DNA of 13,935 nucleotides from an uncultured Fretibacterium sp. (GTDB lineage Bacteria; Synergistota; Synergistia; Synergistales; Aminobacteriaceae). Location of the stretch: positions 1-13,935 of the forward strand of contig CALBPU010000103.1 of assembly GCA_937899395.1 (NCBI GenBank), given 5' to 3'. The notes below the pieces were generated by a model. That model saw only the letters and a program-made list of their open reading frames with translations, was not told the origin of the DNA and did not search any database. A program made the position numbers and the translations under genes. Below are positions 6,339 to 13,849 of this stretch, piece by piece. Numbering within the stretch: the first letter of the stretch is position 1; every line of letters begins with the position of its first letter.

Positions 6339-8075
6339 TTAAAAGAAATCTTTTTCATATGTACTAGTGTCATCATAATATCCCGAACGCTTCACTGATA
6401 TTACAGGCAACACTACTGCAAATGATGAATTCCTTTTTCGTAATATATCCCGAACTCTTGCTTTTAATGTCCTCTTTAATGCTTCAACGTTTAATTTTTT
6501 ACCTGATAATTCTTGAATGGCATATTCGGCCGCTGCGTAAAGCTCATTGAAAACGCTCTTTGAATCATCGGAAATAAATACTCCTTGAGTTTCAATCGCA
6601 ACAGGTGCTAACAAATTCCCTCTGTCATCAACCGACGCTGCTACAACTAACACTCCGTCTTCAGCAATATCACGACGTTCTTTCAACACCTCGCTTCTTA
6701 TGCTTCCTGCTGCCTGACCGTCAATTATAACTGCTCCTGATTGAACACGACCCTGCTTTTTAGGAGGAGCGTTTCGAGTGAACGTTAAAATATCTCCGTT
6801 GCCTATCAGGAAAATATTTTTAGGCGAAATCCCAACGTCTTGAGCAAGCTGTGAATGCCTCACCATATGTTTATATTCCCCGTGAATAGGAACAAAATAT
6901 TGCGGCTTGATTAAGTTCATTATGATCTTTAATTCTTCCGCTGAAGCATGGCCGGATACATGAATCTGTCTCTCTTTCTCGTAAACTACTTCACAGCCTT
7001 GAGCAAATAATCTGTTGATTGTATTGTTCACCATTTTTTCATTGCCGGGAATTACAGAAGCAAGCAAAAATACAACATCATGGTCTCCAACTGTTACCAA
7101 TTTATTTTCACCCTTGCTCATCGTTACAAGCCCTGAAAAAGGTTCTCCCTGACTTCCTGTTGTAATAATCACTATGCTGTTATCCGAGTATTTTGAAATG
7201 TCATCAATTAACGTAATTAATTTTGAATCGATTTTCAGGCAGCCCATTTCACGAGACAGTTCCACGTTTTTAATCATGCTTCGGCCTAAAAACGCGATTC
7301 TTCGATTGAATTTTGAAGCAACATCGGCAACTTGCTGTATCCTGTGAATATTGCTGGCAAATGATGAAACGATTATTCTTTTATTTTTATATGTCCTGAA
7401 AAGCTGATCCAACGTTCCTGAAATTACGCGCTCTGAAGGTGTGAAACCTGACCGTTCAGCATTAGTCGAATCCGAACACAGCAATAAAACTCCCTTATCT
7501 CCCTCTTCAGCAAATGCTCCGAAATCCGTAACTCTTCCGTCTACAGGTGTGCTGTCAAGTTTGAAATCTCCGGTATGAAAAACTCTTCCCAGCGGAGTTT
7601 CGATTGATAATGCAACACCTTCAGGAATTGAATGAGCTACTGCGATAAATCTAATCGTGAATGCTCCGATTTCAATGACATCTCCTGCTTCAATCTCGCA
7701 ATATTTCGGTTTATAAAACGGTACATCATCAATGAATTTGTTCTTTATAAATCCCAGCGTTAATTTTGTACCGTAAACAGGAACGTCAAGACGAGGCAAT
7801 ATATAAGGCAAGCCTCCTATATGATCCTCATGGCCGTGAGTGATAATTATTGCGAGTAGTTTATCTTTGTTGGCTTCAAGATACGAAATATCAGGTACTA
7901 TATAATCAATACCGGGCAATTCGCTGTCAGGAAACTTCATTCCGCTGTCAATCACAATAATTTCATCGCCGTATTCAAGAAGATACATATTTTTTCCGAT
8001 TTCTCCAAGCCCTCCTAAGGCTATGAAGTTCAAACGGTCTTTGTTTTGTTCAGACGAATTTTTTTTTCGCTTCAA
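6339..8075 (-). CDS. rnj: Ribonuclease J (metallo-beta-lactamase / beta-CASP nuclease)
   Basis: The protein has 578 residues, slightly longer than Bacillus RNase J1 because of a short basic N-terminus. RNase J is a cytoplasmic 5'-3' exonuclease and endonuclease in mRNA decay and rRNA processing in bacteria that lack or supplement RNase E. Zinc ligands are visible as HGHEDHIGG (His80, His82, Asp84, His85), His148 in VAHSIPEG and Asp170 in HTGDFK. The beta-CASP part includes FLGRSM (about 262-267) and TTGSQGEP, and is followed by HVSGHAS (372-378) and PIHGEY with His398. A C-terminal helical domain spans roughly residues 470-578. The start is TTG (8075-8073), nine nt after AAGGAG. A second TTG four bases upstream is out of frame. 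It lies between argH (93 nt upstream) and uppP (20 nt downstream) on the same strand. No paralogue is in the window, so J1 versus J2 cannot be distinguished. Confidence 0.96.
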   Translation of the reverse strand: MKRKKNSSEQNKDRLNFIALGGLGEIGKNMYLLEYGDEIIVIDSGMKFPDSELPGIDYIVPDISYLEANKDKLLAIIITHGHEDHIGGLPYILPRLDVPVYGTKLTLGFIKNKFIDDVPFYKPKYCEIEAGDVIEIGAFTIRFIAVAHSIPEGVALSIETPLGRVFHTGDFKLDSTPVDGRVTDFGAFAEEGDKGVLLLCSDSTNAERSGFTPSERVISGTLDQLFRTYKNKRIIVSSFASNIHRIQQVADVASKFNRRIAFLGRSMIKNVELSREMGCLKIDSKLITLIDDISKYSDNSIVIITTGSQGEPFSGLVTMSKGENKLVTVGDHDVVFLLASVIPGNEKMVNNTINRLFAQGCEVVYEKERQIHVSGHASAEELKIIMNLIKPQYFVPIHGEYKHMVRHSQLAQDVGISPKNIFLIGNGDILTFTRNAPPKKQGRVQSGAVIIDGQAAGSIRSEVLKERRDIAEDGVLVVAASVDDRGNLLAPVAIETQGVFISDDSKSVFNELYAAAEYAIQELSGKKLNVEALKRTLKARVRDILRKRNSSFAVVLPVISVKRSGYYDDTSTYEKDFF

Positions 8076-8114
8076 TCAATAATTCTCCTTTCATTTTGAA
8101 ATTTTTATATATAA

Positions 8115-8138
8115 CTGCTATTAGCAGAATAAAATTCT
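8115..8138 (-). promoter_or_regulatory. Two overlapping short hairpins in the RNase J leader
   Basis: In the argH-rnj gap, CTGCT/AGCAG (8115-8119 with 8123-8127) and AGAAT/ATTCT (8126-8130 with 8134-8138) each form a 5-bp stem with a 3-nt loop. They share two bases, so they cannot both fully form. They lie roughly 40-60 nt upstream of the TTG start. The stems are short and AT-rich, so this may be chance. Confidence 0.25.
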
Positions 8139-8168
8139 ATTGTCTTAATATGTATTATATTACAAACT

Positions 8169-9530
8169 TCATGATATTCTTGATTTTGCTTCATATATTT
8201 GTTTTTCGACCTGTTCAAAACCTGTACCGCCGTAAACATTTCTTCGTCTTACACTTTCACGGGGCGATAAGATTTTTAACATTCCTTCATCAGCTTCGGG
8301 AATTTTTTCGAGCCATTGAGAAATCGTTAAATCCTTAAATTCAAGTTTGTTTTCAATGCACCACCCGACTAATTTACCGACTTTCATGTGAGCTTCTCGG
8401 AACGGCACTCCCTTCATTACAAGATACTCAGCAATATCCGTAGCAAGTGAATAACCCTTATTTAATCCCGATAACGAAATTTTTTCATCAACTTCAACTC
8501 TTGATAATAACTCCGTCATAATTTTGATTACATTTTCAACAGTATTCAGAGATGCCCATAAACCCCTTTTATCCTCTTGCAAATCTCTGTTGTAAGTCAT
8601 CGGTAAACCTTTTAACGTTATTAAAAGATCAATGAAATTTCCGATTACCTGACCTGTTTTTCCGCGAGCTAATTCGAGAACATCGGGATTTTTTTTCTGA
8701 GGCATCATGCTTGAACCTGTGCAAAATTCATCGGGCAAAACTATAAATCCGAATTCCTGACTGTTCCAAGTTATTAAATCATTGCAAAGCCTAGAAATAT
8801 GGATCATCAAAACGCTTGCGAAATAATGATAATCAGTCATGTAATCACGTTGAGCTACAGTGTCTAAACTGTTTCGAGTAGGGGTTCTGAAACCTAAAAG
8901 CTCCGATGTCATTTCACGGTCAATCGGCAATGTTGAACCCGCTAAAGCTCCTGCACCTAAAGGACATTCGTTTAACGCCTCAAGAACAAAATTTAATCGC
9001 TTCATGTCTCTGTAAAACGCTTCAAACCATGACAGCCAATAATGCCCCATTGAAATCGGTTGAGCCTGCTGCATGTGAGTATATCCGGGAATTATTATGT
9101 TAATATGTCTTTCAGCATTCGATGTAAAAACTTTTAACAATTCTTTGAGATTTTTGCTTAAATCTTTTAATCGTTCCCGTAAATATAAACGTGTTGTTGT
9201 TGCAACTTGGTCATTACGGCTTCGGGCTGTGTGTAATTTTGCTCCTAAAGGCTCAATCTCCGTCAATCTCGCTTCAATGTTCATGTGAACGTCTTCAAGA
9301 TTTTCAGACGGAATTAATTTTCCCTCTTTAACTTCCTCTAAAACTTTCTGCAAACCGCTTTTAATTTTGAGTGCCTCTTCAGGTTTCAATATCCCTGTAT
9401 GTCCCAACATCATTACGTGAGCAATGCTTCCCTGGATATCGCATTCAGCCATTCGCCAATCTATATCAAGAGACTGAGTGAAATTTTTTACGATTTCGGC
9501 CATGTCCTTTTTAAATCTTCCATGCCACAT
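8169..9530 (-). CDS. argH: Argininosuccinate lyase
   Basis: ArgH cleaves argininosuccinate to arginine and fumarate, the last step of arginine synthesis, as a cytoplasmic homotetramer of the fumarase/aspartase superfamily. The three superfamily regions are present: HTARSRNDQVAT (from residue 100), GYTHMQQAQP (149-158) with catalytic His152, and the signature GSSMMPQKKNPD (272-283) containing the catalytic serine. The 453-residue length matches E. coli ArgH (457). I chose ATG at 9530-9528, which gives MWHGRF, the typical ArgH start, and has AAGGAG (9546-9541) ten nt upstream. An in-frame ATG at 9575 would add 15 residues unlike the family and has no good ribosome binding site. No argG or other arg gene is nearby. 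The gene is divergent from hydG and is followed 93 nt later by RNase J. Confidence 0.96.
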   Translation of the reverse strand: MWHGRFKKDMAEIVKNFTQSLDIDWRMAECDIQGSIAHVMMLGHTGILKPEEALKIKSGLQKVLEEVKEGKLIPSENLEDVHMNIEARLTEIEPLGAKLHTARSRNDQVATTTRLYLRERLKDLSKNLKELLKVFTSNAERHINIIIPGYTHMQQAQPISMGHYWLSWFEAFYRDMKRLNFVLEALNECPLGAGALAGSTLPIDREMTSELLGFRTPTRNSLDTVAQRDYMTDYHYFASVLMIHISRLCNDLITWNSQEFGFIVLPDEFCTGSSMMPQKKNPDVLELARGKTGQVIGNFIDLLITLKGLPMTYNRDLQEDKRGLWASLNTVENVIKIMTELLSRVEVDEKISLSGLNKGYSLATDIAEYLVMKGVPFREAHMKVGKLVGWCIENKLEFKDLTISQWLEKIPEADEGMLKILSPRESVRRRNVYGGTGFEQVEKQIYEAKSRIS

Positions 9531-9636
9531 ATAAATTTTTCTCCTTAAAATTAAAGTTGTTATATAATCATACATGAAAATTTTTCTGGCGGGAAAGATT
9601 TTTTGTTTCTGACCCGTAAGAACGGAGGGTAAAATT
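9531..9636. promoter_or_regulatory. Divergent intergenic region (argH / hydG)
   Basis: This 106-nt AT-rich gap must hold promoters for both directions. A perfect TATAAT lies at 9563-9568 on the plus strand, 68 nt before hydG, but I find no convincing -35 box at the right distance. The argH ribosome binding site (9541-9546) and the hydG site GGAGGG (9624-9629, seven nt before ATG) are clear. No operator-like inverted repeat stands out. Confidence 0.4.
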
Positions 9637-11079
9637 ATGTATGATCCAAAATCTATGAATGCCGATGATTTTATTAATCATGATGAAATTCTCGACACTT
9701 TAATTTATGCTGAAGCACACAAAAACGATTTCAAATTAATTAACGAACTTCTCGAAAAAGCCAGACCGAAATTTAATCAAAATGGCTGCACTTGTTCAGG
9801 TTTAACTCATCGTGAAGCGTCTGTTTTACTGGCTTGCGAAGACCCTGAAATGATTCAGAAGATTTATGATGTTGCAGAGGAAATTAAGCTCGCTTTTTAC
9901 GGAAACAGAATTGTATTGTTTGCTCCGTTATATCTGTCGAATTATTGCATTAACGGCTGTCTGTATTGTCCTTATCACACTAAAAACAAAACTATTCCGA
10001 GAAAAAAATTAACTCAGGACGAAATCAGAGCAGAAGTTATAGCATTGCAGGATATGGGACATAAAAGGCTCGCTATTGAAGCAGGTGAAGACCCTGTTAA
10101 TAATCCGATTGAATATATTTTGGAGAGCATCGCAACGATTTACAGCGTCCATCATAAAAACGGAGATATTCGCAGAGTTAATGTCAACATCGCTGCAACA
10201 ACCGTTGAAAATTTCCGTAAACTAAAAGAGGCAGGAATAGGAACTTATATTTTGTTCCAGGAGACTTACAACCGAAAGAGCTACGAATTTTTACACCCGA
10301 CAGGCCCTAAACATGATTATCGTTATCATACCGAAGCTCATGACAGAGCAATGCAGGCAGGAATTGATGACGTAGGACTTGGAGTTTTATTCGGGCTTGA
10401 AGGTTACAAATATGAATTTGCAGGATTGTTAATGCACGCTGAACATCTCGAAGCCGTTTTCGGAGTAGGGCCTCACACGATAAGCGTACCTCGTGTTAAG
10501 CCTGCTGACGATATTAACCCTGATGATTTTAACAATTCAATTCCCGATGAAATTTTCACGAAGATTGCTGCATGTATACGTGTTGCAGTGCCTTATACTG
10601 GAATGATAATTTCGACACGTGAGAGCGAAAATGTCAGGGCGAAAATGTTGCAGGTAGGAATTTCACAGATAAGCGGAGGTTCAAGGACTTCAGTAGGAGG
10701 TTACACGGAAGCTGAGAGACCTCACGACACTGAACAATTTGACGTTTCGGATCAAAGGACTTTAGACGAGGTTGTTCAATGGTTAATGAAACAAAATCAT
10801 ATTCCTTCATTCTGCACGGCATGTTACAGAGCTGGGAGAACGGGCGACAGATTTATGAGCTTATGTAAGAGCGGACAAATTTTGAACTGCTGCCACCCTA
10901 ACGCCTTAATGACTTTAACGGAATATCTTGAAGATTACGCCTCGCCTGAAACAAAACGAATCGGTTATGAAATGATTGAACGTGAATTAGAAAGAATACC
11001 GAGAGAGAATGTAAGAGAAATTGCACGTGAAAATATTGAGGCAATGAAACATGACAACAAACGTGATTTCAGATTCTAA
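9637..11079 (+). CDS. hydG: [FeFe]-hydrogenase H-cluster maturase HydG (radical SAM tyrosine lyase)
   Basis: HydG splits tyrosine into p-cresol and dehydroglycine, and converts the latter to CO and cyanide to form the Fe(CO)2(CN) synthon for the hydrogenase H-cluster. The radical-SAM cluster motif CINGCLYC gives Cys104, Cys108 and Cys111 (CX3CX2C). The HydG-specific C-terminal motif that binds the auxiliary cluster is Cys393, Cys396 and Cys419 (CX2CX22C, counted directly), which separates it from ThiH-type tyrosine lyases. The length of 480 residues is typical. The N-terminus MYDPKSMNADDFINHDEIL is the usual HydG opening and supports the ATG at 9637 with GGAGGG upstream. It overlaps hydF by 29 nt. 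The structural hydrogenase and hydE are not in the window, so they must be elsewhere in the genome if the pathway is functional. Confidence 0.97.
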   Translation: MYDPKSMNADDFINHDEILDTLIYAEAHKNDFKLINELLEKARPKFNQNGCTCSGLTHREASVLLACEDPEMIQKIYDVAEEIKLAFYGNRIVLFAPLYLSNYCINGCLYCPYHTKNKTIPRKKLTQDEIRAEVIALQDMGHKRLAIEAGEDPVNNPIEYILESIATIYSVHHKNGDIRRVNVNIAATTVENFRKLKEAGIGTYILFQETYNRKSYEFLHPTGPKHDYRYHTEAHDRAMQAGIDDVGLGVLFGLEGYKYEFAGLLMHAEHLEAVFGVGPHTISVPRVKPADDINPDDFNNSIPDEIFTKIAACIRVAVPYTGMIISTRESENVRAKMLQVGISQISGGSRTSVGGYTEAERPHDTEQFDVSDQRTLDEVVQWLMKQNHIPSFCTACYRAGRTGDRFMSLCKSGQILNCCHPNALMTLTEYLEDYASPETKRIGYEMIERELERIPRENVREIARENIEAMKHDNKRDFRF

Positions 11080-12259
11080 TCTCAATTTAACGCCTTCAGG
11101 TGAAAGAATACATATTGCGTTTTTCGGTTTACGTAACGCAGGAAAATCGAGTTTAGTTAATGCTGTAACAGGTCAGGATTTAGCGGTCGTGTCTGAGGTT
11201 AAGGGCACGACTACCGATCCTGTTAAAAAAGCTATGGAGTTGTTACCGTTAGGGCCTGTTGTAATAATTGATACTCCGGGACTTGATGATGAGGGAACTT
11301 TAGGAGAGTTAAGAGTTAAGAGGGCCATGAATGTTTTAGCGAATTGTGATGTAGCAGTTTTAGTTCACGATGCTTCACTTGAATTTTCACAAGCTGAAAC
11401 AGACCTCATAAAAATCTTTGACGATAGAAAGCTTCCTTATATAGTCGCTAATAACAAAGCCGACTTAATTAACTCAAGAGATAACGATAAATTTTATGTG
11501 AGCGCATTAACGAATGAAAATGTTTATGAGTTAAAAGAAAAAATCGCTTCACTTGCAAAAAATAATAAACCTGAAAAAAAATTAATTTCGGACTTATTAC
11601 AAGCAGGCGATATTGTAATTTTAGTTATACCTGTCGATAAGGCAGCACCTAAAGGACGTTTAATTCTTCCTCAACAGCAAACTATAAGAGATATTTTAGA
11701 TTCTCATTGTTCGGCTTTTGTGTGTCAGGACGTAGAACTTGAAAAAATTTTAGCCTCATTAAAAGTTAGACCTAAAATTGTTGTAACAGATTCTCAAGTT
11801 TTTGGCAAAGTAAACAAAATTGTTCCGAAAGAAATTTTGTTGACATCATTTTCGATTTTATTTGCAAGATATAAAGGGAACTTGAGAATTTTGGTTGAAG
11901 GAGCAGAAAAATTATCAGAGCTTAAAGACGGAGATAAAGTTTTAATTTCAGAAGGCTGCACACATCATAGACAATGCGGAGATATTGGCACTGAAAAAAT
12001 TCCTGCGTGGATTAAAAATTTCACTGGCACAAAACCTGATTTTTCATTTACATCAGGAGGAGAATTTCCCGATGAAAATATCCTCAAAAATTTTTCGTTA
12101 ATAATTCATTGCGGAGGCTGTATGTTGAATGAACAGGAGATGCAATCAAGAATAAACCGTGCCAAAAATGCAAATGTCCCTATTGTTAATTACGGTATAG
12201 CAATCGCAAATATGCACGGAATTTTAAGGAGAAGTTTAGAGCCGTTTAATAACGATTAA
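11051..12259 (+). CDS. hydF: [FeFe]-hydrogenase H-cluster maturation GTPase HydF
   Basis: HydF is the GTPase scaffold that receives the diiron precursor made with HydE and HydG products and delivers it to apo-hydrogenase. The GTPase domain shows the P-loop GLRNAGKS (26-33), TT at 53-54 in the switch region, DTPG (74-77) and NKAD (135-138). The C-terminal [4Fe-4S] domain has the HydF motif CxHx47HCxxC: Cys303, His305, His353, Cys354 and Cys357. The length of 402 residues is normal. The ATG at 11051 lies inside the end of hydG in another frame, with GAGG at 11038-11041 nine nt upstream. The overlap suggests translational coupling, which would keep the two maturases in proportion. The gene ends in a hairpin terminator that uses its last codons. 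Confidence 0.97.
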   Translation: MTTNVISDSNLNLTPSGERIHIAFFGLRNAGKSSLVNAVTGQDLAVVSEVKGTTTDPVKKAMELLPLGPVVIIDTPGLDDEGTLGELRVKRAMNVLANCDVAVLVHDASLEFSQAETDLIKIFDDRKLPYIVANNKADLINSRDNDKFYVSALTNENVYELKEKIASLAKNNKPEKKLISDLLQAGDIVILVIPVDKAAPKGRLILPQQQTIRDILDSHCSAFVCQDVELEKILASLKVRPKIVVTDSQVFGKVNKIVPKEILLTSFSILFARYKGNLRILVEGAEKLSELKDGDKVLISEGCTHHRQCGDIGTEKIPAWIKNFTGTKPDFSFTSGGEFPDENILKNFSLIIHCGGCMLNEQEMQSRINRAKNANVPIVNYGIAIANMHGILRRSLEPFNND

Positions 12260-12279
12260 TAAGCGGCTCTGTTTATTTC
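12238..12279 (+). terminator. Rho-independent terminator after hydF
   Basis: AGAGCCG (12238-12244) pairs exactly with CGGCTCT (12264-12270), followed by GTTTATTT. The 5' arm lies inside the last hydF codons and the stop codon is in the 19-nt loop. A minus-strand stop at 12283-12285 follows at once, so the hairpin may also end the convergent truncated gene. Confidence 0.7.
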
Positions 12280-12282
12280 ACA

Positions 12283-12384
12283 TTACCTGATTTTTCTCCT
12301 GAAGTTTATTAACGAAATTCCTATTTTAACTAAAGAAGAAACATGATAACCCAACGATTTACATGTATCATTAATGAAAAAAAC
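12283..12384 (-). pseudogene. Possible 3' tail of a convergent bacterial gene, truncated at the junction
   Basis: On the minus strand, 33 codons stay open and end in TAA (12285-12283). They encode VFFINDTCKSLGYH, then SSLVKIGISLINFRRKIR. The basic end, and the convergent placement against hydF with a shared hairpin only a few bases away, repeat the arrangement seen at 4260-4305 and suggest real bacterial coding sequence. A stop in the same frame (12387-12385) marks where homology would have to cease, consistent with the sequence switching to eukaryotic DNA there. I do not recognise the family, and a 33-codon open frame can occur by chance. Confidence 0.35.
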
Positions 12385-12480
12385 CTAATTTATTAAGAAA
12401 AGCTATATATTTTATTTTACAATGCAAAATTAATAGTATTGATCATGCTCCCATATTTAACATTGTTCTAATTATCCCAT
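12385..12480 (-). other. AT-rich 3' flank of the cyclin gene, containing the right junction
   Basis: No coding signal is visible on either strand. On the minus strand, about 65 nt after the cyclin stop, AATAAA occurs (12416-12411). It could be a polyadenylation signal but is weak evidence in sequence this AT-rich. The switch from bacterial to eukaryotic DNA probably falls in or at the edge of this stretch. Confidence 0.4.
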
Positions 12481-13849
12481 TTAATTTTGTTCGCAAAATT
12501 GTGCAACATTCAAAAATTGAGGTAAAGAATATTTGTCTTTCACAGCCTTCAAAGTTGAATTCGATAAATTTTTAACTAAATGACAAATCTCTCTTGCAGC
12601 TTCTTTAATAATTTTTTGTGGACATTCTTCTTTTACAACATTTTTCGAATAAAGACATTTATAATTATTAATTCCACAGAATTTCATCACAACATAAGCA
12701 CAAGAAACACCAATCACCGATGCCGAATATTTTATCATTTGATAATCAATTAAAGAAGATTCCATGAAATATTTCCCAAGGAAATATTGTTTTTGGTCGA
12801 AATTGAACGCTCTTGAAACGATATTATAGAATTCAATCGCAGTAGGTGAAACAATATTAAAGCTTAATATTTTAAGTATATGATTTTCCATTTCGACTAA
12901 TTCATCCTTGATATAAGCTCCATCAGTGATATCAATTAATTCGAATAATTGTGGATAATATATTTCCTGTGCTTTACACGAAATTAACAACGCAGCAATT
13001 CCCAAAAGTTGTAATTTAGCTCTTAATATAGGAAAAGCTGCTAAATATGAATCGATTATAAACACCGTTTGATAAAGTGTTTCATCTTTGAGATGAAATT
13101 TATAATGGACTTCTATTAACCAGTCGATTAATATTGCTCTCATTTGTTCATTAATATCATGCTGATTTTGAATATAGCCATATAAAGGCTTCAAATTTTT
13201 TTCATCTAAAAGAAGATTTGAATATATTTCATTTATATATTCACCAGAAAATGAGATATAATCTTGGTTTGTTGGAAATGTGAATTTAAAAATTTCTTTC
13301 TCTTTTTGTGTTTCTTTTTTGGGTTTTACAGTCGGCTTTATATCTATAATGGGGACTGGAACTGGAATGGGTGGCTGGGGATTATTGATTTGGATATTAT
13401 TATTTTGCTCATGATAAAAAAAGATATTTTTATTCCCGAGATTTAAATTATTTGAATTTGCACAATTTAAATTTTTTAAATTCGCATTTGAATCAAGGGA
13501 CGAATAAATATTACCAGAAGCTTGAGTTGATAAAGAACCGATCATCATATTTCCTTGAATCATTTCCTCTATTTCCATTTTGGCCTCCTGACTTTGAGAT
13601 ATATTTTGGTTCATCTTTTTATGTTTCTTGTCTTCCTTATTTTCACAAGTATCTTTCGGAATGTTGTGTTTTCTCGGAGGAGATAAGTTGTTTATATTTT
13701 TGATATTTTGGAGAGGCATTTGAAAATTATCACTCTTATTGTTTGTGGGCATTATCTATAGTTCAATTTGAGGTTTATTTTAAAAAACTTACTTGATTTG
13801 GATCTTGATCTTCTTTTTCTTGTTCGTATCTTGTGTTTTTTCTTTCCAT
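12481..13849 (-). CDS. Eukaryotic mitotic-type (A/B-like) cyclin, two exons
   Basis: Cyclins bind and activate cyclin-dependent kinases. The intact second-exon frame (13752-12481) encodes 423 residues from its first ATG. An N-terminal 160 residues rich in Asn, Lys and Gln is followed by two cyclin folds (about 169-297 and 299-412). MRAILIDW (204-211) is the hydrophobic-patch motif, then ETLYQTVFIIDSYL. Lys260 and Glu289 have the same 29-residue spacing as the kinase-contacting Lys266 and Glu295 of cyclin A. A 37-nt intron (13792-13756) joins this frame in phase to an upstream exon (13849-13793, 19 codons), giving 443 residues. The ATG at 13849 is directly preceded by an in-frame TAA. No RxxL destruction box or KEN box is visible in the N-terminal region. 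The host is a eukaryote, perhaps a gut ciliate. The gene does not belong to the neighbouring bacterial genome. Confidence 0.88.
13756..13792 (-). other. 37-nt spliceosomal intron (phase 0) in the cyclin gene
   Basis: Read on the minus strand, CAA|GTAAGT opens the intron at 13792 and CTATAG|ATA closes it at 13756. The first six bases are the consensus donor. Removing 37 nt joins 19 codons starting at ATG 13849 to the cyclin frame without a shift. If retained, the upstream frame stops at TAA 13777-13775 after six further codons. No parabasalid-type ACTAAC branch motif is seen before the acceptor. Confidence 0.75.

Noticed and set aside
9531..9575. Upstream in-frame ATG extending ArgH by 15 residues
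   Set aside because: The extension is hydrophobic and basic, unlike ArgH N-termini, lacks a ribosome binding site, and the internal ATG at 9530 has AAGGAG at ideal spacing.
8169..12259. A functional hydrogenase operon containing an aspartase-family gene (argH as the usual aspA neighbour)
   Set aside because: The residues and length are those of argininosuccinate lyase, and the gene is on the opposite strand, so the proximity is probably coincidental.
12481..13849. Horizontal transfer of a eukaryotic cyclin into the bacterium
   Set aside because: The gene has a spliceosomal intron and very AT-rich eukaryotic-looking flanks, and it abuts a truncated bacterial gene. A contig join is far simpler.
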